From a virus: DNA of 47,847 bases. The notes under the pieces were generated by a model that was not told the DNA's origin, did not search any database, and saw nothing but the letters and a program-made list of their open reading frames with translations. The DNA lies in the IMG/VR virus record IMGVR_UViG_3300030007_000008, positions 1 to 47,847 of that record; one strand, written 5' to 3'. The translations under genes were made by a program, and so were the position numbers. This document shows positions 29,780 to 36,900 of this stretch, one piece after another. The first letter of the stretch is position 1. Every line of letters starts with the position of its first letter.

Positions 29780-29957
29780 GATTACTCCAATTTCGGTAGT
29801 AGTTAAGGGCGTGCGTGATCTGCTCGATGACATCGCGTAGCCCTGCTAGATGCTTGTCGCGGAAACCTGACTGCGGAATGTGCGCCAGGACATTGCCTCG
29901 CTCGATACGCGCTGCATTGAGGCAAACGCCCAACGCGTATATGAGTTCAGCTTCCAC
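29772..29957 (-). CDS. 61-residue helical protein
   Basis: GTG start at 29957, overlapping the previous gene by 11 bp. Amphipathic helices (EAELIYALGVCLNAARIER, AGLRDVIEQITHALNYYR). Its last codons contain the operator half-site, so that site is partly coding. Confidence 0.55.
   Translation of the reverse strand: MEAELIYALGVCLNAARIERGNVLAHIPQSGFRDKHLAGLRDVIEQITHALNYYRNWSNHG
29784..29800 (-). promoter_or_regulatory. Operator within 3' end of 61-residue gene
   Basis: ACTCCA-ATTTC-GGTAGT, right arm perfect and left arm 4/6. It lies directly before the first 25-residue membrane peptide, the same coding/operator overlap as at 21899. Confidence 0.5.
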
Positions 29958-30033
29958 GATTCGCGCTCAGTGCTGCGATGACGGGCGCAACAAGTATGAA
30001 AAACGAGACTGCGAACTGATATGCGGTGCTCAT
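29947..30033 (-). CDS. 28-residue membrane peptide
   Basis: ATG 30033 with AGGAAA upstream. One TM span (FAVSFFILVAPVIAAL). First gene behind the promoter at 30068-30097 and head of the microprotein cluster. Confidence 0.5.
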   Translation of the reverse strand: MSTAYQFAVSFFILVAPVIAALSANRGS

Positions 30034-30067
30034 GATCGTTTCCTTTCGCTTCGCTAGTTGATGTCTC

Positions 30068-30097
30068 ATACTACCGAAACGATAGCAAATGCGCAAA
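30068..30097 (-). promoter_or_regulatory. Operator with leftward -10
   Basis: Operator ACTACC-GAAAC-GATAGC (30070-30086). Minus-strand -10 TAGTAT (30073-30068); the -35 at 18 bp is TTTGCG, weaker than in other copies. Confidence 0.65.
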
Positions 30098-30105
30098 CAC
30101 TTATT

Positions 30106-30495
30106 TCAAGGTTTGTTGCTCGCCGTCCACTTTTGCCAGCGCTCGTAGCTCTGCGAACGTTGCGCCTTGGTCATCAGCGATATGCCGAGCATTTCGAAAT
30201 CGATGCGCGGCGTACTGAGCCACGTAGCGCGGGTAGCTCGCTCTTTCCAGGCTAGCCACGCACCGTTGACGATCTTTGCTGACGCTTTGACCAATTGCGG
30301 AATGCCAGCCCGCCACGCGTCGAATTCCTCGCGCTCGGCCTGCTCGTTCTGCTCGGCCGTGTGATCGTCGTCTAGCCAGATGTCGGAATACCCGGCATAT
30401 CGCAGCGTGGCGAGCGTACGGGCCGCGTCGATGTCCTGGGCGAACACGTGCGCGATGGACACGGGAAGGCGCACGCAATAGCGGTTGAGGTTCAT
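30106..30495 (-). CDS. Hypothetical protein
   Basis: 129 residues. The start NLNRYCVRLPVSIAHVFAQDIDAARTLATLRYAGYSDIWLDD reads as a small alpha/beta domain, followed by a Glu-rich helix and a basic Trp-rich C-terminus. It overlaps the upstream gene by 4 bp. No family recognised. Confidence 0.55.
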   Translation of the reverse strand: MNLNRYCVRLPVSIAHVFAQDIDAARTLATLRYAGYSDIWLDDDHTAEQNEQAEREEFDAWRAGIPQLVKASAKIVNGAWLAWKERATRATWLSTPRIDFEMLGISLMTKAQRSQSYERWQKWTASNKP

Positions 30496-31148
30496 TTGCT
30501 GGCCCCTATCGCATCGCTTGGCGCATCTGCGGGGCCTTTGAACGAGCGTAGACGTAGCTCGACCTCGCCATAGCGGACGTACGTGCCGTTGCGATGCTCG
30601 ACCATGCCAACGCCGGTCTGGTACGAATAGCGCGCAATTGGCAAGCCGTCTTCATCAGGTCCGAGAATGTTTGCCGGTCGCGCATCTGCGCCCTGCGTGG
30701 GGGCGGGGTGACATGCATCGCATTCGTGAAGATGTTTGCGCGTTGCGTCGCTGGTATGCCAAGGGTCAGGCGTTTCGGCACCGCAAGAATCACACTTCAA
30801 TTCATCGTGTTCTGCATCGCCTGGGGTAGCGAGAAACAACTTAACGCCTTCGCTAACCTTCAATTCCGGGTGTGCTGCTGCGAATTCCTCCGTATAGCCG
30901 ATGGCATTCAGCACGGCTACTAAGGTGTCCATTGCGTCCTGCGCCTCGGTCTTTAGTCGCCCGATCATCGCGTCCAGCATTCTGGTTTGGTCGCGCAGCA
31001 GTGCATTTTCTGCCGTCAGACCAGCCGGGTCACACATCGTTTCCAAGTCATGCACGCGGGAGTCATAGTCAGATGCAAGAACAAACTCGCGCATTTGGTC
31101 CATGCCGTCGATGTTTGCATCCAGCGTGAATCGCTTAATTTCGCTCAT
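30492..31148 (-). CDS. Hypothetical protein with zinc knuckle
   Basis: 218 residues. A coiled-coil segment at about residues 45-85 (AENALLRDQTRMLDAMIGRLKTEAQDAMDTLV) is followed by CDSCGAETPDPWHTSD and HLHECDACHPAP, a possible zinc ribbon. It overlaps neighbours by 4 bp on both sides in the operon from promoter 31608-31637. Confidence 0.6.
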   Translation of the reverse strand: MSEIKRFTLDANIDGMDQMREFVLASDYDSRVHDLETMCDPAGLTAENALLRDQTRMLDAMIGRLKTEAQDAMDTLVAVLNAIGYTEEFAAAHPELKVSEGVKLFLATPGDAEHDELKCDSCGAETPDPWHTSDATRKHLHECDACHPAPTQGADARPANILGPDEDGLPIARYSYQTGVGMVEHRNGTYVRYGEVELRLRSFKGPADAPSDAIGASK

Positions 31149-31582
31149 GATTTATCTCCGTCCGTAGACGCTGCAAGGAGGGCGTAGAAGTCGGTAAGCG
31201 TGCTGCGTGCGAGCCGATACCCTTCACGTACTCCAGATGTGTATATCGGATGCAGGCCCTGTCCGCGGTCGTTTCCCACGCGGTCAAGCCACGCCTCAAC
31301 TACGGCATCGGTTAGTGCTTCACGGGCATCTGCTACAGGCACGTTCGCTTCGGGACTGGCAGGGGCGGCGAATCTAGACCAGCAGGATTTGCAGCGCAGA
31401 GCATCCACATGCGCATCACGCGTCTCAGCGATATTTCCGCAAGCGCAGTGCAGTGCAGTCGGCGCGCTTCCAGTGGTCGGAGCGGTGGATTCGAGCGAAC
31501 TAGGATTGAGCGGGCATGAGAAGCCCTTGCAATACGCCCCTTCCGGTAGTTTCTTTTCGCACTTCGAGCATTTGACTGCCAT
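31145..31582 (-). CDS. Double-zinc-knuckle protein
   Basis: 145 residues. CSKCEKKLPEGAYCKGFSC at the N-terminus and CACGNIAETRD ... CKSCWSRF later give two Cys clusters. The second half is helical (DAREALTDAVVEAWLDRVGNDRG). First gene of the leftward operon 26 bp from the promoter. Confidence 0.6.
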   Translation of the reverse strand: MAVKCSKCEKKLPEGAYCKGFSCPLNPSSLESTAPTTGSAPTALHCACGNIAETRDAHVDALRCKSCWSRFAAPASPEANVPVADAREALTDAVVEAWLDRVGNDRGQGLHPIYTSGVREGYRLARSTLTDFYALLAASTDGDKS

Positions 31583-31607
31583 TTGGCCTCCTGTTGTGAT
31601 TACGCCA

Positions 31608-31637
31608 ACACTACCTTCTCGATAGTATTTGCGTCAA
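31608..31637 (-). promoter_or_regulatory. Leftward promoter with embedded operator
   Basis: Minus-strand -35 TTGACG (31637-31632), 18-bp spacer, -10 TAGTGT (31613-31608). Operator ACTACC-TTCTC-GATAGT (31610-31626). Confidence 0.78.
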
Positions 31638-31654
31638 TGGTTATTTGATGGGGA

Positions 31655-32044
31655 TTATGCAAAGCTCCATTCGTGCGGGTTGCTGAACCTCCCCGCCATG
31701 ATGTCTAGCGCATAGTTAGCTCGGCGCAATGTCTGCTCGGCGTGCCCTATTTGCGCTTGCTTGCGGCGAATGAATGACTCTTTTGCTAGAACGATGTCGG
31801 GATAGGCAAATCGCTTACCGCCGTGCTTGCGATCTGGCGCAAGAACGAAGCGGCGCATCCCATAATGATCAATCCAGAATCCGCGAGGCGTCCGCTTGGT
31901 GATGGCGAACTTGCGTAACTCAACTTCGAGGCCCGTTGCGTACTCGTCGCCGGTTGCGAAGTCATCGAACCGGAACAGAAACTCGCTTGCACCTGTTACG
32001 CCGTAGCCCGACGATAGAAGCGCTGGCTTGCTGAATGTGTTCAT
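31655..32044 (-). CDS. Hypothetical protein
   Basis: 129 residues. The middle ITKRTPRGFWIDHYGMRRFVLAPDRKHGGKRFAYPDI is basic and aromatic; the end is a helix (RRKQAQIGHAEQTLRRANYALD). It overlaps the previous Cys-rich gene by 83 bp in another frame, so one of the two boundaries may be wrong. Confidence 0.55.
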   Translation of the reverse strand: MNTFSKPALLSSGYGVTGASEFLFRFDDFATGDEYATGLEVELRKFAITKRTPRGFWIDHYGMRRFVLAPDRKHGGKRFAYPDIVLAKESFIRRKQAQIGHAEQTLRRANYALDIMAGRFSNPHEWSFA

Positions 32045-32213
32045 TGATTGGTATCCAAAGACGGCAAGTTTGATAGGGCCACACGTGAGCCGCGTCGATT
32101 GCGCACTGCCCCGTGGTATTGGCGACGATTCGATTCGCGTCCGTGCCGGTGCGTATGAAACTGCCGCGTGCGCAGTTCTCGCAGCGCTTTGCCGGGTTCT
32201 TAGGCGCGCTCAT
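31962..32213 (-). CDS. Small Cys-rich protein
   Basis: 83 residues from ATG 32213. CENCARG ... GQCAIDA ... QTCRLW gives a C-x2-C ... C ... C cluster like small zinc proteins of other phages. The last 28 residues overlap the next gene and may be non-conserved read-on. Confidence 0.5.
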   Translation of the reverse strand: MSAPKNPAKRCENCARGSFIRTGTDANRIVANTTGQCAIDAAHVWPYQTCRLWIPINEHIQQASASIVGLRRNRCKRVSVPVR

Positions 32214-32373
32214 AGCACCGACGCAGCGCAAAGACGTTGCTAGATGCGAACAGGTCTAACCAGTCGCATCCTTCCTTGCGAGCCGTTGTGACGCATGCGA
32301 ACGCCTCGGTAAAAGCTGTAACGACGCCGACCAAGCAACCGTCCGACTCGCGGAACACGTAGAACCGTTTCAT
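32200..32373 (-). CDS. 57-residue hypothetical protein
   Basis: ATG 32373. It reads KRFYVFRESDGCLVGVVTAFTEAFACVTTARKEGCDWLDLF and ends CYERA, a compact alpha/beta-like sequence. It overlaps the next start by 14 bp. Confidence 0.5.
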   Translation of the reverse strand: MKRFYVFRESDGCLVGVVTAFTEAFACVTTARKEGCDWLDLFASSNVFALRRCYERA

Positions 32374-32382
32374 TTATTGCCC

Positions 32383-32517
32383 CTAGCACCAAACAACATC
32401 GTTATATGAGACGGAGCGAATGACTTTCCCGTTGTCGCACACGTCATAGTGATTTCTGAACAGCGCGAGATAGGCAAATACCCTGCGTGCTGCGTAGACG
32501 TAATCGGAATAGAACAT
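32383..32517 (-). CDS. 44-residue hypothetical protein
   Basis: ATG 32517, chosen because the upstream start at 32574 lies in the -35 of the leftward promoter. Tyr-rich (FYSDYVYAARRVFAYLALFRNHYD). First gene of this leftward operon. Confidence 0.45.
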   Translation of the reverse strand: MFYSDYVYAARRVFAYLALFRNHYDVCDNGKVIRSVSYNDVVWC

Positions 32518-32549
32518 TTTCGCTCTCGTGTTTCCCTGGCTGATGCCAA

Positions 32550-32594
32550 ATACTACCGTAATGGTATTTTGCACGTCAATACCTTTTTAGGAGT
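32550..32594 (-). promoter_or_regulatory. Leftward promoter with paired operators at the early/late boundary
   Basis: Minus-strand -35 TTGACG (32579-32574), 18-bp spacer, -10 TAGTAT (32555-32550). Operator ACTACC-GTAAT-GGTATT (32552-32568); a second AATACC-TTTTT-AGGAGT (32578-32594) overlaps the -35 and the Shine-Dalgarno of the terminase small-subunit gene. Confidence 0.75.
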
Positions 32595-32602
32595 ATTTGG
32601 TT

Positions 32603-33121
32603 ATGCGTCCACTTTGCGGGGCAAAAACTCGCACGGGCGCTCCGTGCGGAGCCAAGGCAGTAAAAGACGGCAAGCGTTGCCGCATGCACGGCGGGGCAAC
32701 GCCGAAGGGCATCACGAACGCGCTGAAACAAGGCATATACGCCCGCGTTATCCGTCCAGAACAACAGGCTAGCGCTGCGTACATTCGCGCCAACCTGGGT
32801 AATGTCGATGACGAAATCGTGATCGTGCGCCTACAGCTAGAGGCAACGCTTGCTGCTCAGAACGCCGCGATGGTGAACGACCAAAACGGGCTTGAACTGC
32901 AAAAGTTCAACGATAAGGAATCGACCGAATATTCGGCTGGCCCTGAGCGCGTTTATGAGCGAGTTGACTACAACGCGCACATTGACCGCCTCACGGCGCG
33001 CATAGCGTCTCTTGAACGCATGCGCATGGAGTTGATGGAGGCAGAGCGTAACAAGCCGCCTGCTGATGACGATGAGCCCCCGCAATGGGTGATTAGCGTT
33101 GTCCCGCCCAAGGTGAAGTGA
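32603..33121 (+). CDS. Terminase small subunit-like HGG-motif protein
   Basis: 172 residues from ATG 32603 (AGGAG nine bases upstream). The N-terminal CGAKTRTGAPCGAKAVKDGKRCRMHGG is the zinc-binding HGG motif common in proteins just upstream of phage large terminases. The C-terminal half is a coiled coil (NAHIDRLTARIASLERMRMELMEAE), as expected for an oligomeric small terminase. First gene of the packaging operon; overlaps the large subunit by one base. Confidence 0.75.
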   Translation: MRPLCGAKTRTGAPCGAKAVKDGKRCRMHGGATPKGITNALKQGIYARVIRPEQQASAAYIRANLGNVDDEIVIVRLQLEATLAAQNAAMVNDQNGLELQKFNDKESTEYSAGPERVYERVDYNAHIDRLTARIASLERMRMELMEAERNKPPADDDEPPQWVISVVPPKVK

Positions 33122-34440
33122 TGGGGCGAATCATCCAGTCACAGATGACTGAGCCGCAAGCTCGGTTCTTCGCGCTCGACGCCAAATATCCCGCGTTCGT
33201 CGGCGGGTTTGGTGTTGGAAAGTCTGAAACGATGGCGAACTGCGCGATTCGTGATGCGATGCAATCCAGTTCGTCACTTATCGCCCTGTATGAGCCGACT
33301 TACGACCTTGTGCGCCTGATCATGGCCCCGCGCATGGAAGAAAAGTTGTCTGAAATGGGCGTTCGGTACAAGTACAACAAAACCGAAAACATCATTTACA
33401 CGTCGTCACCCGGCATTGGCGATTTCATTTTGCGGACGCTGGAAAACCCCGCTCGGATTATCGGGTATGAAGCGTACCGCTCGCACGTTGACGAAATCGA
33501 CACGCTGAAGAAGGCGCAAGCCTATCTGGCGTGGCGAAAGATCATCGCTCGTAATCGCCAGAAGTTGAAGGATAAGCGCGGGAATCAGCTTCCAGGCACG
33601 TTCAACCGTGTGAGCGCATACACCACGCCTGAAGGCTTCAACTTCGTCTATGAGACGTGGAAGAAATCGCCTAAAGCTGGATACGTGATGATCCAGGCCC
33701 CCACGTGGTCTAACCCGTGGTTGCCGGATGACTATGTTGACAACCTGCGCGACAGCTACCCGCCGCAGTTGATCGAGGCGTACCTAGCTGGCGAGTTTGT
33801 GAACCTGACGCAAGGAACGGTGTATCTCTGCTTCAACCGTACCGAGTCCGTAAAGCCTTGCCCGTATAACCCTGCTCTGCCTTTGCATATCGGGATGGAC
33901 TTCAACGTCAACCCTATGTCGGCGTCTGTTCATCAAGAGCAGCCAAACGGCGAGATTTGGTGCGTTGGCGAGTTTGCCGAAATGACCAGCAACACGCACG
34001 ACCTAGCCGACAAGATCATTGCGCGCTACGGCAAAGAGTCATTCGACCCGATGAAGCCAGACCTGTCGCACATAACGATATATCCAGACCCGGCCGGGAC
34101 TCAGCAGAAAACTAGCGCGCAAGGGAAAACTGATATTTCGATCCTTCGAGAGAAGGGTTTCAACGTCATCCATATGAATGCGCATCCGCTCATTCGTGAT
34201 CGTATCAACTACGTGAACGGCTGGTTGTTAAACGGCCATCGAGTGAGGCGTTATTTCGTTGACCCGTCATGCGAGAACGTAATCGAGTGCTTCGAACAAC
34301 TCGTGTATGACCCGGCCACGGGCCAGCCAGATAAAAAATCAAACGTCGATCACATGCCCGATTCGGTTGGTTACTACCTCTGGACGAAACACGTGTGGAT
34401 TCCAGCGCAACGCATTCAAACCGGACACATGAGCCGATAA
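33121..34440 (+). CDS. terL: Terminase large subunit
   Basis: 439 residues. Walker A VGGFGVGKSE (about residue 30), Walker B SHVDEID (about 124), and nuclease acidic residues in HIGMDFNVNP (about 260) and IYPDPAGT (about 323). It is the ATP-driven motor that packages and cuts phage DNA. The ATG overlaps the preceding stop (GTGATG); GTG 33118 is an alternative. Circular permutation of the genome would fit headful packaging. Confidence 0.93.
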   Translation: MGRIIQSQMTEPQARFFALDAKYPAFVGGFGVGKSETMANCAIRDAMQSSSSLIALYEPTYDLVRLIMAPRMEEKLSEMGVRYKYNKTENIIYTSSPGIGDFILRTLENPARIIGYEAYRSHVDEIDTLKKAQAYLAWRKIIARNRQKLKDKRGNQLPGTFNRVSAYTTPEGFNFVYETWKKSPKAGYVMIQAPTWSNPWLPDDYVDNLRDSYPPQLIEAYLAGEFVNLTQGTVYLCFNRTESVKPCPYNPALPLHIGMDFNVNPMSASVHQEQPNGEIWCVGEFAEMTSNTHDLADKIIARYGKESFDPMKPDLSHITIYPDPAGTQQKTSAQGKTDISILREKGFNVIHMNAHPLIRDRINYVNGWLLNGHRVRRYFVDPSCENVIECFEQLVYDPATGQPDKKSNVDHMPDSVGYYLWTKHVWIPAQRIQTGHMSR

Positions 34441-34453
34441 CTGGATCGATCCT

Positions 34454-34633
34454 ATGACGCGCAAACACATCACATCGTGCCAAGTATTCCCGGTCGGCAA
34501 GTATGAGCGAGCCGACATCGAAGAAGCGATTCAGGAGGCATTCGACAACACCGTCCGCGAAGGCATCGTAATGACGCGCCTACCCGATGGTGGCCTGATC
34601 GCATCGCATCAAAAACCATATGTCCCGTACTAG
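34454..34633 (+). CDS. 59-residue protein in frame with portal
   Basis: ATG 34454. It reads TRKHITSCQVFPVGKYERADIEEAIQEAFDNTVREGIVMTRLPDGGLIASHQKPYVPY and stops at TAG 34631. The same frame continues without another stop into the portal, so either this is a small gene coupled to the portal by the TAGGAGG overlap, or the amber codon is read through. The sequence looks like a compact independent protein. Confidence 0.6.
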   Translation: MTRKHITSCQVFPVGKYERADIEEAIQEAFDNTVREGIVMTRLPDGGLIASHQKPYVPY

Positions 34634-34642
34634 GAGGCCGCT

Positions 34643-36121
34643 ATCTGGCTCACGCTCAAAGCAACGCGCACGAAGGATAACGACCTACCTCAACGCGCGT
34701 TCGACATCACTTGTCTGAACACAGTATTAGACGGCACGTTATACGACAACCTGCCGAATTCATTTCATACCGAGAAAAACGAGGCTGAAGAATATGTCAA
34801 GCTGAGGGATCGTCGGCCATCTGTTCGCTATGCTCTATGCCGAGCAGTCGTAGACGATTCAGTCGGATTGCTCTTTAGTGAAGAACACTTTCCAAGCGCG
34901 AAAGTTGAAAATCCCGACACGGTTGCGAGTCTTGCGGCAATCGTTAAAGATTGCTCGCTTAACGAGGTAATGATCGATGCCGCTACACGCGGTTCGGTTG
35001 GTTCAGTCGCCATTCAAATGCGAGTCCTGAATAGTCGGCTTTTCTTCAAGGTTCTGCCGACGCAGTTCCTTACGCCGACATGGCAAGACGACGCCCCCGA
35101 TACGCTGACACTGGTAACGGAGAAATACAAGACAAAGGGCAAAGCGCTATTCGACTTGGACTATCCGATCAGCCCGGATGACTTCGCCGCTGATTTCTGG
35201 TTTCAGCGGACATGGGATAGCAACGCTGAGAACTGGTTCGACCCGTGGCCCGTTATCCCCAAGAAACTGGACTACGTTCCGGTGATCGATGCGAAGCGCA
35301 GCAAGTCGCACACGCTCGGCTTCGTCCCTATCGTGTGGATCAAGAATCTGCCCGGAGGCGATGACATCGACGGCGCATGCACGTTCAAGCTCGCCATCGA
35401 CACGAACATCGAGATTGACTATCTGCTTAGCCAGGGCGGGCGGTCGCTGAAATACAACCTCGACCCAACGATGATGATTAAAGAGCCAACTATGGGCGCT
35501 GGCGGGACGTTGGTGAAGGGAGGCGGTAACGCAATCGTGGTTGGGCCGGATGGCGACGCCAAGATGCTGGAAATGACTGGAGGCTCTATCGATGCCCTTC
35601 TCGAATTCGTGCGCCTTGCTCGGCAAGTCGGGCTCGAGTCGATCCACGGCAACAAGGCGGACGCAGACAAGATCGCCGCGGCACAATCCGGCCGCGCTAT
35701 GGAACTGATGAACCAGGCGCTTATCTGGCTCGCTGACAAGCTGCGCATCAGCTACGGTGAAAAGGGCTTGCTCTCGCTCTACAAGATGATTGCGAAGGCA
35801 TCCCAAAAAACCGGCCTGAAGGATTCCAACGGAAAGGACATCGCGCCCATTTCGACGGATGAGCCGTTGGCGCTCAAGTGGCCTAATTGGTACGCGCCAA
35901 CGTTCACCGACAAAACGAACGAGGCTAGCACCCTGTCGTCGCTCACCACGAGCGGAATTCTCTCGAAGGAAACCGCAACGGAATCCATCGCTGACCAATA
36001 CGACATCGAAGACGTTCCCGCCGAACTGGCGAAGATCGCAATCGAGCAGAAAGCCGCAGCAGACGCAGCGGTTGCCCTCGCAGTAGCAACCAAGCCCGTC
36101 CCGGATTCAACCGGCGACTAA
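34643..36121 (+). CDS. Portal protein; no canonical start codon
   Basis: The frame is open from the TAG at 34631. A perfect AGGAGG (34632-34637) is followed five bases later by ATC, which gives 492 residues, a normal portal length. The first ATG/GTG/TTG in frame is TTG 34868, which has no RBS and would remove about 75 conserved-looking residues (NSFHTEKNEAEEYVKLRDRRPSVRYALCRAVVDDSVGLLFSEEHFP). The protein forms the dodecameric DNA channel. An ATC start, amber read-through or a single-base error are the options. Confidence 0.8.
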   Translation: MWLTLKATRTKDNDLPQRAFDITCLNTVLDGTLYDNLPNSFHTEKNEAEEYVKLRDRRPSVRYALCRAVVDDSVGLLFSEEHFPSAKVENPDTVASLAAIVKDCSLNEVMIDAATRGSVGSVAIQMRVLNSRLFFKVLPTQFLTPTWQDDAPDTLTLVTEKYKTKGKALFDLDYPISPDDFAADFWFQRTWDSNAENWFDPWPVIPKKLDYVPVIDAKRSKSHTLGFVPIVWIKNLPGGDDIDGACTFKLAIDTNIEIDYLLSQGGRSLKYNLDPTMMIKEPTMGAGGTLVKGGGNAIVVGPDGDAKMLEMTGGSIDALLEFVRLARQVGLESIHGNKADADKIAAAQSGRAMELMNQALIWLADKLRISYGEKGLLSLYKMIAKASQKTGLKDSNGKDIAPISTDEPLALKWPNWYAPTFTDKTNEASTLSSLTTSGILSKETATESIADQYDIEDVPAELAKIAIEQKAAADAAVALAVATKPVPDSTGD

Positions 36122-36149
36122 CACCGCGCACGATGCGCAACACCGAACG

Positions 36150-36172
36150 GCCCGCTAGATGCGGGCTTTATT
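36150..36172 (+). terminator. Intrinsic terminator after portal
   Basis: GCCCGC/GCGGGC stem with TAGAT loop followed by TTTATT. Confidence 0.75.
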
Positions 36173-36208
36173 CATTTCTATAGGATCGGGCTGAAGCCCA
36201 TACCAACT

Positions 36209-36811
36209 ATGCGCATTTCTTCCTTACTCGCTCACCTTCTCGGCTTCTCCCTCGCTCGCTCGTATGTCGATGACCCGGACGCTGGCGGCGGTGGCGATGC
36301 AGCCGCCGCTGCTGCTGCCGCTGCTCGTGCAGCGAACCCGCCCCGTGAATCGTTCTCGCGTGAGTACGTATCTGAAATCCGCGAAGAGGCCAAGTCATGG
36401 CGCGTCAAGTTCCAAGAGCGTGATGTGGCGCTCAAGGAAGCGAGCGAAAAACTCACCGTTGCCGAGAAGGCCGCTCAAGAGGCTGGCACGAAAGCTGAAC
36501 AGGCGGCAAATGAGCGCGTGATGCGTGCCGAACTGAAGGCCGTCGCACTCAAACATGGCGTGGTCGATATGGACCTGTTGAAGCTTATGGACCTTTCGGC
36601 GGTCAAGTTGCTGGAAAACGGCGACATCGAAGGGGCTGACGCTCTGTTCGAAGCCGCGAAGAAATCGAAGCCGCATTTCTTCGGAGCGGTATCGACAAGT
36701 TCGACCGCCAAGACTCCGCCAGTTGGCGACCCAAAGGTTACGGATGCGCGCAAGCAGACGCCTGAAGAATACGCCGCCTCGAAGGCCGCATATCTGAAGG
36801 CGAACAAGTAA
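36209..36811 (+). CDS. Scaffold protein
   Basis: 200 residues between portal and major capsid. An Ala/Gly-rich start is followed by a long coiled coil (VSEIREEAKSWRVKFQERDVALKEASEKLTVAEKAAQEAG ...), then LKAVALKHGVVDMDLLKLMDLSAVKL, the pattern of phage scaffolds, and a basic C-terminus (KAAYLKANK) that would bind capsid protein. The start ATG 36209 lacks a strong RBS, and the first 17 residues are unusually hydrophobic. Confidence 0.8.
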   Translation: MRISSLLAHLLGFSLARSYVDDPDAGGGGDAAAAAAAAARAANPPRESFSREYVSEIREEAKSWRVKFQERDVALKEASEKLTVAEKAAQEAGTKAEQAANERVMRAELKAVALKHGVVDMDLLKLMDLSAVKLLENGDIEGADALFEAAKKSKPHFFGAVSTSSTAKTPPVGDPKVTDARKQTPEEYAASKAAYLKANK

Positions 36812-36857
36812 CAGCCTGATCCTTCCGCAACAAATCGAGTAGTTCCCCTGTAAATAG

Positions 36858-36884
36858 CGGCCCGCCAATGTGCGGGCCGTTTCC
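36858..36884 (+). terminator. Hairpin before major capsid gene
   Basis: CGGCCCGC/GCGGGCCG stem with a 6-nt loop, followed by TTTCC. It may balance scaffold and capsid expression. Confidence 0.7.
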
Positions 36885-36900
36885 ATTTGAAGGCATCACA

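Noticed and set aside
7548-32594. The ACTACC palindrome as PrtN P-boxes
   Set aside because: Kept only as an alternative. Copies in the repressor/cro gap and covering the -10 of promoters fit a repressor better than an activator site.
35147-35998. 283-residue minus-strand ORF across the portal gene
   Set aside because: Shadow frame of the portal; no recognisable motif and no operon partner.
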